Counted from the stretch's first letter, positions 34,926 through 60,339 are shown. The stretch: DNA of 64,000 nucleotides from Piliocolobus tephrosceles (GCF_002776525.5 NC_045441.1:117661210-117725209); one strand, 5' to 3'. The notes: a model not told the origin generated them from the letters alone. Translations and numbers: made by a program.

Positions 34926-37700
34926 GGGAGTCAGAAATTCAGCATTGGTTATGATCAGTGTGAGATGTGGAGTAGGAAGGGAGATGAGAGCTCGAGGGAG
35001 TGGAGAGCAGGTAATTGAACTGGATTTGAATCCTCCAAATACGTCCCTTGACCTACTTGAAGTCAGTTTTCTCCTCTGAACAGTCCCTGGAACGGAATGG
35101 AATCCTTTCCTGCATCTCCTCTCCCCAGGTAGTCCTGGGTTCCAGCTTTGTGTCCTCCTTGGCAAGCTCTCCTGTCCTGAAACCGCAGAGGGGCCATATG
35201 ACCTCCACAGTCTGAACTGCTATTCCCTGTCCCTCTGTGGTCCTTTGCCAGGAGAAGGCCCCACCATGAGGTCAGGGGAGACCCTGAGCAGTGGGGTCTC
35301 CCCACACCAGGTCAAGCAAGGAAAGAGCTCAGCTGGAAGGGGCTGGATTTATTCTTGCCTCTCTCCAGCCACTCCTGCAGCTCCTGGCTTCCTGGCAAGC
35401 CTCTGCACCAGCGCCCTCACACGGCTTGGACACTTCACAGCTGCTGGGAGAAAGAATGGAATGGACCCAAGGACATCCAGGCAGGCCCAGGCCCTACCCA
35501 CTGGCAACTTGGGCAAGTCACTCTCTCCTAGCCTCGTCGTCCCATCCATCATAAAGGAACAGGCATTACTGCTATAGGTTGCTGAGGATAAGATGCACCT
35601 TTACAGCATGGTAATGAATGGTGGCAGAAAACAGGTCTTTTAGGTTCCTCTCTCCACCTAGCCAGCCTCTTTCCTTTCTGGGAGATGAAATTAGTTTACC
35701 CCCAAACCCTGCCTGTCCTTCGGAAGCCAAATTTTACTACGGATGCAGGTAACCAGGGAATGGTTGCCAAAGGCCGGGCTTTGAAAAGAAGGGCTGCTTG
35801 TTGCCTAGGAAACTGCCCCACTCCGGGTTCCCTGGGGTCCCACCGGTCGATGGGTCTCGGCGCCATCTGCCGGACACAGTGCCACACTGCTTCTGAAGCT
35901 CCCAGACCCAGAGTCCCACAGCCTGGAACAGGGAACACTCCTCTTCCCCTGCCCATTCTCCCCCACAGCATCACATAAAAGCTCTTTGCTCCTTCTGCCC
36001 CCAGACTTTCCCAGAGATTAGAGGCATGGGAAGGAGTTGGAAGCACTGTGGAGGGTGGGAGCGATGTCCTTCTCTACACATAAAGAGAGAGGACAGGAAA
36101 GCAGGATTCCTGGTAGCCTGAGGTCCAAGAACGTCTCTCCCCTAGTTGCTTTCCCGTGGCTTGCAATCCTCTTGGAAACTGTTTCCCACTACCTGCCTTT
36201 CCACAGGGAGGGAGCCATGGAAATGAAGAGGTTAAAGTTGAGGTAGGAGAGTGACATGTGGGTCACCGCAAGGTCCTGGTGCAACATCCCCTCCTGGGGA
36301 ACCGCTCAGCTCCCACTGCTCCTAGACCCGAGTCCCCTTTTCTTCTCTGGGAGAACCTTCCTACCCACCTGACAATTGCCAGGTGAACCCCTTGGAGCCT
36401 CAGATCGTCCTGCCCACTGGCAGAAGAGGGAGAAGCAGAAAGGTGCCTGCTATGAGACCAGGACTCCTGAGTTCAATACCCGCCCAAGGCAGCCCCTGGG
36501 CTTGGCCACCCTGAGATCAGCCTGCCCTGAAAAGTGAAGGGGGAAGTGAAATATCTGAAGTTGGGATGCCTGGGGGTGGGGGTGTACCTCTTTCCCTTTT
36601 AGGATCACAAGTAGAGAAACTGAGGCACAGGGTGAGCGAAAGGCTGCTCTTTACCTGTTCCAGGCTAATACCACATCTTGCTATCCAGATGTCCCCTCTC
36701 CAACTCTAGCTGGGCTGGGGTGGGGGTGGGGGGCGAAGTTGACTTGGGAGCCAACACCCTGGCTCTCAGCCCAGAAGCTTAAGAGCAGGTGGAGCAGGAG
36801 GCTGGGGACCAGGTCTCCTGGGTCCCTGATCCCACCTGTTTTCCCTCCTGAGCTAAGCCAGAAGGGTAAGCAAGGAGGAGGCTGGCGATGGTGATGCCTG
36901 AACCCTGGAGGTGAGAAGCCCTGCTCTGAGGACAATAGGTGTGAGAGGTGGGGCTGGGTACTCTGGCCTAGAAGAGGCTGCATGTGGCTGGAGGCTGCCA
37001 CCTGGCCGCTGCCTTCTGCCCAGGTTCTCTGCCTCCAAACTCTCCTCAGCAGGAGGCAGGAAGGCTTCAGGGGTAAGGTGAGGTGGGCAGGGTTGGCCCT
37101 GCAACCTCCTGGTTAGCTGAGTGAGTGTCAGGCTATAGCGGGGTCAGAGAGGCTGAGGGTGGAATTTGACCCTTACAAGCCAGAAGGGATCCTGAAAGAA
37201 TAAAAAGCTCTAATGAAGGGGAGAGGGAGGAGCTACCTCCGCCAACCCACCACGCCCCAATGGTTGGGTCCTCTCTTCCTCTCCAGTCCTGACTCTGGAT
37301 GTGAGGAGAGGGGTGGAGGGAAAGACTGAGGGGAGCTGAGTGGCTCCCCTCCGGCTGACTGCCCACTTCCTGACTGGCACTGGAGCCACGGAAGCTGAAA
37401 GGAGCCTCAGAGGGCTAGTCCAGTCCCCCTTGAATGAATGGGCCATGCCATCTGAGGGCCCTGTTCTCAGTCCTTGGAGCCTGGGAGACGGCTAGGGCCA
37501 CCCACTCCTCCTCCACTTGGTCCCCCAGGGTACACCAGAGATGGCCCCACTGCTACCCCCCACCCCGGGAGGGTAACTTGACTCTCCTGCTCCACACACC
37601 TGCACTGAAGCCCGGGCCTCCCAGTCCCCTGGCTCTACCTGTTGCTCTTGTTCCTGCCCTGGCTGGGGGCGAGGCTGGCTGCCTAGGCTAAGTCCCTGCA
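34926..37700. other. Single-copy intergenic sequence, Alu-free
   Basis: 2.8 kb with no interspersed repeat I recognise and no coding segment with convincing signals. The absence of Alus contrasts with the 12-34 kb block. Confidence 0.5.
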
Positions 37701-38299
37701 GCTCCACCTGGCCTGCAGCTTTGACGCGCTGGCTGGGAGAGTGTACTGAGCCATTTCTTTTGCGGTGGCCTGGTGCGGGCTGCCTGAATGCTGATGTTGC
37801 TGCAGGGATCCTGGGGCACTGGCTGGCTGCACGCTGGCAGTGCACCCTCTCCCTGGGTGGGTACACCTTTGCGCAGATGCCGCTGCCCATGAGCCGGGAC
37901 CTGGGGCACCACAGCAGCATGGTTCAGCGCCTGTGGGGCCACATCTTCGACAACCTGGTGGTGAGTAGCCTGGACCACATGGTGCTGGGTGTGTGTCAAG
38001 GAGGGATGAGGGGGCACGTGCGCTGCACAGATCTGGTTGGACTTCAGGGGGGCAGGTAGTACTGCTGACCAAGGCATCTCTGATTTGCATTTCTCCCAAA
38101 TGTGGCTCTGAGCTGCCTCTGAATATCCACCTGCTGTGGCCTTCCTACCCAGAGTCTCTCTCCCTTTGTCCCACTTGAGCCTCCTGCACTGTGGCTGAAT
38201 TTGCAACCCAGAGTAAGTGTGTTGCCTGGGTCCAGACTTACATGCATTTATCACCCAGGCAAAGGGAGAGCCCATAGGACACAATACGACTCATTAACT

Positions 38300-38490
38300 C
38301 ACGCCTGTAATCCCAGCACTTTGGGAAGCCGAGGCAGCAGGAGTTCAAGACCAGCCTGGCCAACATGGTGAAACCCTATCTCCACTAAAAATACAAAAAT
38401 TAGCTGGGCGTGGTGGTGGGCACCAAGATTATGCCACTGCACTCCAGCCTGGGTGACAGAGTGAGATTTTGTCTCAAAAAAAAAAAAAAA
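38300..38490 (+). repeat. Alu with internal deletion
   Basis: Starts tcacgcctgtaatcccagcac, jumps from gtggtgggcacc to aagattatgccactgcactc, then poly-A. Confidence 0.9.
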
Positions 38491-39750
38491 GACTCATTTA
38501 CTGAGCGCCTGTAACCTTCCTCATTTGTTCTCACATAACCCTTGCAATGAAGCCTGGGGGTGGGTGCTGTGTCATCTGCTTTACTTAGGATGCGTGCTGT
38601 AACAAGTCTCAGACCATATAACTAGATGCATGGAATTCCTCTAAAACAGTAATCCTCTAACTTTAGAATGTATCAGAATTGAGGGGCTGAGTAGCAACCC
38701 AGAGGCCCAGACCCCATCCTACTACGGCAAGCCTAGGACTTGTTTGTTATTAGCTCTCCAGGTGATTCTGACATGCACCAAACTTCCAGGGCCACCGTGC
38801 TAAAACCTCCTCTCGAAGGGCCATACTAATGCTACCATACCTTAAGGGGGAGATCACTGACTTACAAGGTAATTCATCCTATTCGTCAGCTCTATTAACC
38901 AACTAGGTTTAGTTCAAAATGGAACCTCTCCCTTTGAACCACTCACGCTCTTGATTCAGAGTGACTTGGCATTTATCTGAAAACGCTTAGATCTTTCTGA
39001 TCTCAATGGCTGGTCAAGCTGCTTCCTGCATGATTTTTGTAAACCAATGCACAAGACGAACCACGAAACTTGGCCCTGTTTTGGTCCATCCTCTCTCATC
39101 TTCAACCATCCCCTGGGACCTGGGCATTGTCCTCCCTCCCTGCTGGGTCACCTCTGACTCAGGTGCTCATCAAAGCCAGACTCCAGGGCACAAGGCCTCC
39201 CAGGACTGTCAATGACCCATTCACTTTTCAAGAACTCCTAGAGCAGATGCTGAACCAGCTCTGAGCCCACCTGATAGTCCTGCTGTCTAGCTCTTTCTTG
39301 TCCCTAGAAGCACAAAGCTAAAAAATGATGCAGTGAAAGGCTGGCCCCTGAGCAAATAGTTCTCTGGCAGAAGGGGTCTGGGAGAGGGCAGGCATTGGTA
39401 CAGCATGGCAGCAGGGAGCTGAGGGCCCCTCCCTTAGCCATAGGAGTGTATCCAGATCTTCTCCTTGGTCTGCTCATTCCCGCCACCCAAGGATCCCCTG
39501 GCCATCTTCCCTGCCTCGGCCCACTTGAGTGATGGCTGTATGGAGCAGCGTCTGTACCTTCGATAGACAGCTTTGTGCCTACTGCCCAAAAACAGAGGCA
39601 CAGGAAGGCAATATGAATGTTCCAAAACCCCGCAACTCTAGGGGTATTCAGCAGCTCATGTGACAGTACTGTCTGCACCAGTGGGAACTGAGGCTGGGAG
39701 GCAGGTCCTGAGGCACATATGAACGGTGGGAGCTGACCCACTCTGCTTTG
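38491..39750. other. Single-copy intergenic sequence
   Basis: Lies between the two gene-like segments of the island. Nothing further supported. Confidence 0.4.
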
Positions 39751-40159
39751 TACCTATAGGTATGTTTCGGCAGATGAGACCACAGGCCCTGGCCATGCTG
39801 TACTGCCACCTGTGCCCTGGCTGCACCATGTGGCATGATGAGGCTGCGGTGGGCATTTTTCAGCAGCCGGGTGTGAGGCCCCGATGCTAGAATTCTACAG
39901 CCGTGATGACCCCTCCACAATGCTGCCCGGCTGTAGGAGTTGCCGAGCAGCTTGCAGCAGGTAAACCTGCCAGTGTGGCACAAGCCTGGGAGACCTCCTG
40001 ACATGGGGCCCACCTGCACCAACACACCCCCACCCCACCCCCAGTACCACAACGCCCTCATACCTTCCTGGGGAAGCAGGGCCTGGTGCCACACCCTCCA
40101 GCCCAACTCTGATGGGGCTCCAGTCACCCAACGGACAGGGAATACAGACAAGATGGTGG

Positions 40160-40881
40160 AGGCGTTGAGACCTGCTTGATTTATTCCGAGTATTTAACAC
40201 ACAATGACGCAACTGTGATCCCAAAGTGTGCAAAGTTAAAGCCTTCAACTGCAGCTGAGGAGAGGGGAGGAATGGTTCACCTGGGGACGGTGGTGAGTCA
40301 GGAATGACAGGCAGGCGGCCATGACCAGGGCAGCCTCCTCCCCAGGGCCAGGGACAGGGGAGTGGCCTGAGGAGCAGGACCCAAGGGTAGCCCAGGCCCG
40401 GGGAAGGGGGCAGAGACCTCCCCTTGGCCTAGGTCAGGAGCTCAGAAGTGCCACATGGCTGAGGGGGCAGCGGCCCGGGAAGGGCCAGAGGCAGGGCCAG
40501 GAGAGCACCATTTCCTGGGGGGCTGGGGGCAGGGAGGTGCCCTATAGGAGAGGCCAGGAGGGGCCACCTGCCCCTGGGGTGGGGGCCGGGCTGAAACAGG
40601 CTGCAGCAAGAAAGACCTGAGGCAGGCGCAGGGCCTGAGAGCCCGGCTGGCTGGGCTCAGGGGGGCTCCCAGGGCAGCCTGGCCAAGGGAGCAATCGTGA
40701 CTGCAGGGGATGCCGAGCGAGAGGCAGCAGCCCCCTCAGGACCTCCCCTCCTCTCTCCCTGGAAAGGAGCTGGGGAACCCGTAGTGCAAATCTGTGGATC
40801 ACTCAGTTATGGAGGGAGGTTGTGCCCAAAAGTGGACATTGGGGTGCGCCTCCTCCACCACCTCGGCCTCCACCGCTGTCC
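40160..40881 (-). other. IMPDH1: IMPDH1 3' untranslated region
   Basis: About 720 nt from the standard stop to just past the AATAAA at 40180-40185. The first 79 nt are coding in the microexon isoform, which terminates at 40803. Confidence 0.75.
40180..40185 (-). terminator. IMPDH1: Polyadenylation signal of IMPDH1
   Basis: Minus-strand AATAAA (in ggaataaatc). Cleavage expected at about 40155-40170. Confidence 0.7.

Positions 40882-40903
<22 letters not shown>
40803..40903 (-). CDS. IMPDH1: IMPDH1 last exon (two alternative reading frames)
   Basis: Acceptor cccacag. Standard frame: one nt completes Ser507, then YEKRLY and stop at 40882-40884. When the 17-nt microexon precedes it, the frame shifts and stays open to TGA at 40803-40805, giving a Gly-rich tail that ends TTSLHN. 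One exon therefore encodes two different C-termini. Confidence 0.93.
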
Positions 40904-54085
<13,182 letters not shown>

Positions 54086-54136
54086 GCTGCCGCGAGACCC
54101 CGCGACCCGACATAAACACCCGCGCGGCCACCCGCC

Positions 54137-54190
54137 GCTGCCGCTGCCGCCGCCGCCGCCGCTGCTGCTGCTGCTACTGCTGACGCCGCA
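54137..54190 (-). repeat. IMPDH1: Mixed CAG/CGG trinucleotide repeat in the IMPDH1 5'UTR
   Basis: On the transcribed strand it reads about four to five CAG/AGC units followed by five CGG units and CAG/CGG mixtures, about 50 to 100 nt upstream of the ATG. Short and interrupted. Confidence 0.9.
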
Positions 54191-54540
54191 CCGCGGCCAC
54201 GCTGCTGCCGCGGGCCGGGCGGGCCGAGGGCGGGGGCTGCGGCAGCGGCGGGGCGGGCCAGGGCGCCGCCCTCTCCTCCCGCCCCTCCCGCCCTTCTCGC
54301 CCCTCCCGCGGAGACCGCCGCCTCCGCCCGCGCGGCACAAAGGGCCCCGCCGCCGCCGCACGCACGCCCCCAGCCGCCTGCAGTGGCCCCACGACCCCGC
54401 CAGCCCGGACCCGGGAGGAGGTGTGGGGCCCGCGGGGGAGAGGACCAGGTCAGGCCGGGACACGCCCCCTCCCCCTCTACACGTCCATCCTCCCAGGACC
54501 CCCCGCAGGGGCCCCCCCCCCCCCCCCGAGTGCTCCCCCA

Positions 54541-57468
54541 GCCTGGGCCACCCACCTTGACCTTCTCCTCAGGGTACCTCTAACACGGTTCTGCCGTCCC
54601 CCAATCCCCCATACTCTTCCCCGGACCCTGATCAAGGCCCGGAGCCCTGAGAAACTGGTCTGGGCTCCCAGCTCCCCAGCACTAAGAACTTTGAGGTTGG
54701 ACCGCTATGCTCATCCCGACATCCTTCCTAGGGAGCGGGCATTCTTCACAATGACACTCCTTGACCTTTGGGTGGCCTTGGGGCCCTCTGCAGTTTACAA
54801 AGCATTTTTCATAAATGATCACATTAACTCCACAATCTATTAATTGCCAAGTATTGGGTACCCATTCCCTTGACAGAGGCAAAATCTATAGTTCGGAAAG
54901 GGAGGGAGGGGTACTGCTTCTGATTCATGACCCAGTGCTTCGGCTCATCGCCCTATCTCCAGCTGAGAAAATGGTGTTGGTACCAGGGCTTTTAACCTCA
55001 GAGAGCAGTTTATTATTTGGGAGGGTCCTGCGGTGGGAAGATGGGGGAGGATCATAAGCCTGGCTTACACATACAAATAAGGACAGGGGCTAGGGAACTT
55101 CTGAAAATCCCCAAAGCAGAAGTTGGTGGCCCTGGGTGCCCAGCAAGATCCAGATTTCTACATGCGGGCAGTGACTGGGTAGCAGACTGATTCACATGGG
55201 GAAAGGTGAGGTGGCAGGAGGCAGATCCTTTCCTCTTATGGGACCAGAACTGCCAGTGCTCTTCCCTGACCAAGAGTGGTCCCCCACCCACACTCCACAG
55301 CCTCCTCGCTGTGTCCTCCTGTGGCTCCCACAGCTCACTTGGGGAGAAGAGAATAAGGTGGCATGGGACACAATCCCCTCCCTGGCATGGTGGCTGGCTG
55401 TGGCCCTGGGAGGCTGGGTTTGTTTACCTCTCAGCAGTGTGATGGAAACTAAGCCCAGGGGAGGCTTGGCCTCCAAGCCACAAGGTTCCCTGGGATGCCC
55501 AACCTCCCCCATGGATGCCCCCGGGACCCTGCCAGGAAAACACAGACTGTTCCATCTGTGTGCAGAGCAGAGGCTGGGGCCAGCTTGCCAGCGGTGCCTG
55601 GGAAGCACCTCTGACCCTTCAGCATTCACAGGCTCACGCGGGGAGCCCAGGCCACATGGGGGACCAGGGGAGAGTCCTGAGGAGAGCAGTGAGAACAGCC
55701 AGAGAAAGTGCCTGACCATTCGGAGCTGCTCTGGGGTACTTTTCTGGCCATAGAAGAACAGAGCTATCATGCCAACTGCAGCACAGAGCAGAGACCGGCA
55801 CAGAGCAGAGACCGGCCCAGTGGTCTCTCTGGGTCACTGGGTCACTAAGGGACCTGCTCTGGGTCACTGTCCCCTACAGTACGAGTCAGGAATGGCTAGA
55901 GTACTATTCAGGATTCAACCAGAGCTGGGGCCCAGGAGAGCAGCTGGATTTGACCATCTCAGGTGACCTGATTGTGACATCTGCCCCAGCCTTCTTAGAA
56001 CTCTGGGACCCAAGGGAGGAGGCTGCCTGGCTGAGGCATGGGGAGGGTCACCTTCCCAGTGATTACAGACTTCATGGCCCCACTCCCCTCTCCTGCTCCC
56101 CTACGCGCCTCCCGCTTTGACCTGCGTTGGGCTCCTCATCACTCTAAGCTGCTGGGGCTCAGCCCTGGGTTAGGCTGTGCTTTTCCAGAGACTCCGCTAA
56201 TCCACCCTCAACCCCCGCTCTCCTCCACCCTCTTCCTGATCTTCCCAGCTGCTTCCTCCATGGGGAGGAGACACCGAGGCAACCAGTGGGCCTCCAAAGC
56301 CGAGGAAGGGCTGTTGTCCCCTGAGACCCCCACCTAGCAGCTGTGGGGATAGGAAGGCAGGTCCAAGTCCCTTCCTCAGGGTAGAGGGCAACAGTGCCCA
56401 GCTGGGTACTAAGGTCCAGGCAGGGAGCCCCGAGGGCTCTCTCAGGCCTGGGGCTGTTTGAAGGAACAAGATTTCAAAATACTCTTGAGGGGAAGATGGG
56501 GGAAGGGGAGAAAAGGTAATAACATTAGCACTGTTGAGCTGGGACGGGGGCATAGCCTGTCCAAGTTCAAGCCAGAGAGCAATAACACTGGATTCAAACC
56601 CAGGACTGCTCACGGAATCCTGTCCTGTTCCCACAGCTCCAGGTTGGCAAAGGCAGGTGGAGGTCTGGCCAGCAGGTTTTGAATCTCACTACACCACCTG
56701 GCTGGGGTTCAGGTTTACACAGCCTCTCTGAGCCCAAGTGCGGGGTGCGGTCGGGTTGGGGGTGGGAGTAGGGATGACCCCTTGATGCAAAAGTGCAATC
56801 TGGAGAAAGGATGCACTCACATGGCTCCAAGCTGAGCTCTGAAACAATATGTTTGCAACCCCTGCTCTAACTAAGCACTGCCTCTGTCAAGCCCCAACTG
56901 GTTCCTTCAGCCCCTGTGGCCCCTCCCCATCACCCTGTGCCCTGAACTCCAGGAGCTGGATTTCTAGGATAGGAGAAAGGCTGGGGGTTACCTAAGCCTG
57001 AGTCAATTCTAGAGAGGCAGCCTGCCGGCACAGGAGGGGCCTAACTCAGCAGCCCCACTGCCCAGGAGCCCCTTAAGCCGTTAAAAGTTCTTACATAAGC
57101 GACCAGCCCCTGGGCAGAGATGCCAGGCTAATTCCCCCAGACCACCCCCACCCAAACCCAGCTGCCAGGTCACCTCCCCAAGCTGCTGAACACCAGCAGA
57201 TGGGCAGAGAAAGAAGTCCAAATCCTCTGGACCAGAAGGACAGTGGGATTGCATTTCAAGCTGCGATACAATCCAGAGATTAGCTGCTGTCTCCTTTTCA
57301 GCCAGTCCCCCTGGGGCCCAGCTCACTACCCTACTCTTCCTCCAGTGTCCCTCATTCCCCTACAGACCCCAGCATGGGGGCCTGAGTCTTTGGAGAGACC
57401 TTGAGGTGAGCTGCACTGGCAGCCTCATCAGATCTCAGTGTATGCTGAGGAGGGGAGAATGTCCTCAC
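54541..57468 (-). other. IMPDH1: IMPDH1 long-transcript intron (between exons 3 and 4)
   Basis: Alu-free sequence between the two promoters. It includes MIR-like fragments (54780-54960 and about 56560-56620) and a small 17-bp tandem duplication near 55783-55816. No coding exon supported. Confidence 0.6.
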
Positions 57469-57532
57469 CTAGCCCTGCGAAGGCGATCCATCTGGACACC
57501 AACACCTGCCAGTAAGACCACTGAAGACAGTT
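57469..57532 (-). CDS. IMPDH1: IMPDH1 long-isoform exon 3
   Basis: 64 nt encoding ELSSVVLLAGVGVQMDRLRR and Ala, then two bases of a Ser. Acceptor gtttcctcctag, donor gtgagg. With exon 2 it totals 108 nt, so the pair keeps frame but neither does alone. Matches the human 599-residue isoform. Confidence 0.85.
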
Positions 57533-57616
57533 CTAGGAGGAAACAGCTAAGGAGGGGTAAGCCAAGTCGGACAGGACTCCAACCAGCACTGTTTGAACCC
57601 CAAGAGTTGGAGCCAC

Positions 57617-57660
57617 CTGAAAGGGGTGTCGTCGGGTGTGTAGCGAGGTCCAATCTAAGG
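57617..57660 (-). CDS. IMPDH1: IMPDH1 long-isoform exon 2
   Basis: 44 nt encoding LRLDLATHPTTPLS after the shared Ser. Acceptor ctaaaatcttag, donor gtggct. Only 84 nt separate it from exon 3, and that intron is open in frame. Confidence 0.83.
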
Positions 57661-57829
57661 CTAAGATTTTAGGGAAGGTTTTTACGACCTGTTCCCTCTC
57701 CTCTGCTCCCCTGTGCAACGAAGCACCTAATCCTTCGCACAGTTCCCATCTGCATCCCCCAACCAAGGCCGGGAGCGTGGCGTTTTGGGAAGTTAGAGGC
57801 TGAGGCGGTAAGAGGGGAAGGGTTTGTGG

Positions 57830-58299
<470 letters not shown>

Positions 58300-58300
<1 letters not shown>

Positions 58301-59290
58301 GGTTGGTCTCTCCCATCCCGGATTCAGCGAGGATATATCGGGGGATGAGGGGGAGAGGTGTCCGTACATGGGTAGGACTGGAAAGGACCCCGTCCCTTCG
58401 CTGCTGTCCGGACCTTCCAGTGTCTCCTGGCCCTTTCCGAGGAAAACCAGAAGAGGAAAGGAGCGGGGCTCTGGAGGCAGGGCTTCTCCTTGCGTCGCGG
58501 GTCCGCTCCTTTGCTGCACACCGACGATGCCAGGTCCCCTGGAGCGCCTCCTACCCGCCGGCCGCAGGCCTCCCGCGCTGGGGCGACAGAGTCGTGCTCA
58601 GCCGACTCCACGTTAGAGAGCGGGGAGAGGGATTTCCACAGCCTGTAATCTGCCAGGGAACGAACAGAACAGACAAGGCTGCGGGCTCCTTCAGGAACAG
58701 GACCTAGTCTTACCTCGTTGTGGAGGTACTTTGCCTTGCTATGTTACCCTATAACAAGGGAGTGGGGCAGAGCGGTGTACTCAAACTTGTTTGTCCACTT
58801 ACTAGAAGGCGCACTTTTTCCTGCTGTTATCATTGTGAACAGTGATTGAGCACCTAGCAAAAATGACAAAGAAATGTAAGAGTCCTTGCCCTCAGGCAAT
58901 TTACTTCAGGAGACAAAGTACATGAAAATATACAGCTGAAAATATACAGCTGATAACTCTCATGCCATATACAGATGGTCCTTGACTTACAATGGTCGAC
59001 TTATGATTTTTCAACATTACAGATGGATTTATCCAGAAGTAGCCCCATCTTTAAATCGGAAAGCATCTGGACTTTTAAAAAAGTCTGACAAGTCTGAGGA
59101 AACAAATGGTAAACACTGCGTGATTGAGACGTGCCAAGATGTATTGGGGTCAGACTTTCAGCAGCTATTTCACAAAGGAAGCTGAATTTATGCAACTGTA
59201 AGATCTTGGACTTTATCCTTCATCGTGCCTCTTCCTATGCACATACACACCCACTCCCCAGAATCAGGATTTTTTTTTTTTAAGTTTTTT
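58300..59290. other. Intergenic sequence upstream of IMPDH1
   Basis: Single-copy at first. At 58970-59200 there is an old repeat-like stretch (ggtccttgacttacaatgg) that I cannot classify. A 14-bp tandem duplication (gaaaatatacagct) lies at 58923-58951. No gene seen. Confidence 0.5.
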
Positions 59291-59297
59291 AAAATTT

Positions 59298-59906
59298 AGG
59301 TTGGGCGCAGTGGCTCACGCCTGTAATCCCAACACTTTGGGAGGCTGAGGCGGTCAGATCACCTGAGGTCAGGAGTTCCAGACCAGCCTGGCCAACATGG
59401 CGAAACTCCATCTCTATTAAAAAACACAAAATTAGGCCTGTAATCCCAGCACTTTGGGAGGCTGAGGCGGATGGATCACGAGGTCAAGAGACCTCGTGAC
59501 CATCACTTAACAGAGACCATCCTGGCTAACATGGTGAAACCTTCTGTCTACTAAAAACACAAAAATTAGCTGGGTGTGGTGGTGCGCGCCTGTAGTCCCA
59601 GCTACTGGGAAGACTAAGGCAGGAGAATCACTTGAACCCGGGAGGCGTAGGTTGCAGTGAGCCGAGATTGCACACTGTACTCCAGCCTGGTGACAGAATG
59701 AGACTCCGTCTCAAAAAAAAAAAAAAAAAAAAAAAAAAAAAGCCAGGCATGTTGGTGCACGCCTGTAGTCCCAGCTACTCAGGAGGCTGAGGCATGAGAA
59801 TAGCTTGAACCCGGGAGGCCGAGGTTTGCAGTGAAGTGAGATTGGGTCACTGCACTCCAGCCTGGATGACAGAGTGAGACTGTCTCAACAACACCAAAAA
59901 ACTAAA
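59298..59906 (+). repeat. Alu interrupted by a second Alu
   Basis: The left half of an Alu (59299-59432) stops at aaaacacaaaatta. A second, nearly complete Alu with a 30-A tail follows (59433-59741). The first Alu then resumes (agccaggcatgttggtgcac) to 59906. Confidence 0.88.
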
Positions 59907-60339
59907 ATTAATTAATTGATTCTATTCAGTGTCCTCTGGTACTTTGTATTCTGTCTCATTTTTTGGTGAGGGGCCCAATAAATTGATTTTGGACTCACCA
60001 TTTAAAAAAGACTACCCTAAAGCCAGAGGTTTCTGTTTGGAAATATGTAGATAAGGTAGCCATATGTGTTTAAAAAGACTCTGAAGGAGAAACTAGTCAA
60101 AACCGATCAATTACTCAACAGATGAAACTTAGAACTAGCTATAGCGTAAACTTTAAAGGATTGTCGGTAAACATGTTAAACTGCAGAGAAAACCCAAATC
60201 CAAATAAAGTTACCAGGACAGTAAGAATGACATGAACGATAACTGTAACATAATTAAATGCATTATAACACAATGAACAATGTCACACGAAGGCAATGTA
60301 CTGAAAAAAAAGGGGTGCGACAGAGCAAGACTGTCTCAA

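Larger units (their letters stand above)
37806..39980 (+). pseudogene. Candidate degenerate gene island of unknown family
   Basis: A segment at 37806-37960 is preceded by ttgctgcag and followed by a near-perfect donor (gtgagt). It reads openly as GILGHWLAARWQ to HIFDNLV, 51 full codons. A second segment starts after tacctatag at 39760 and runs to a possible donor (cagcag/gtaaac) near 39960. It holds protein-like stretches (ALAMLYCHLCPGC, APMLEFYSRDDPST), but these lie in different frames. Joining the two segments at the consensus sites gives a stop within six codons. I do not recognise the family. It may be a unitary pseudogene, an unspliced non-coding RNA or chance. Confidence 0.25.
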
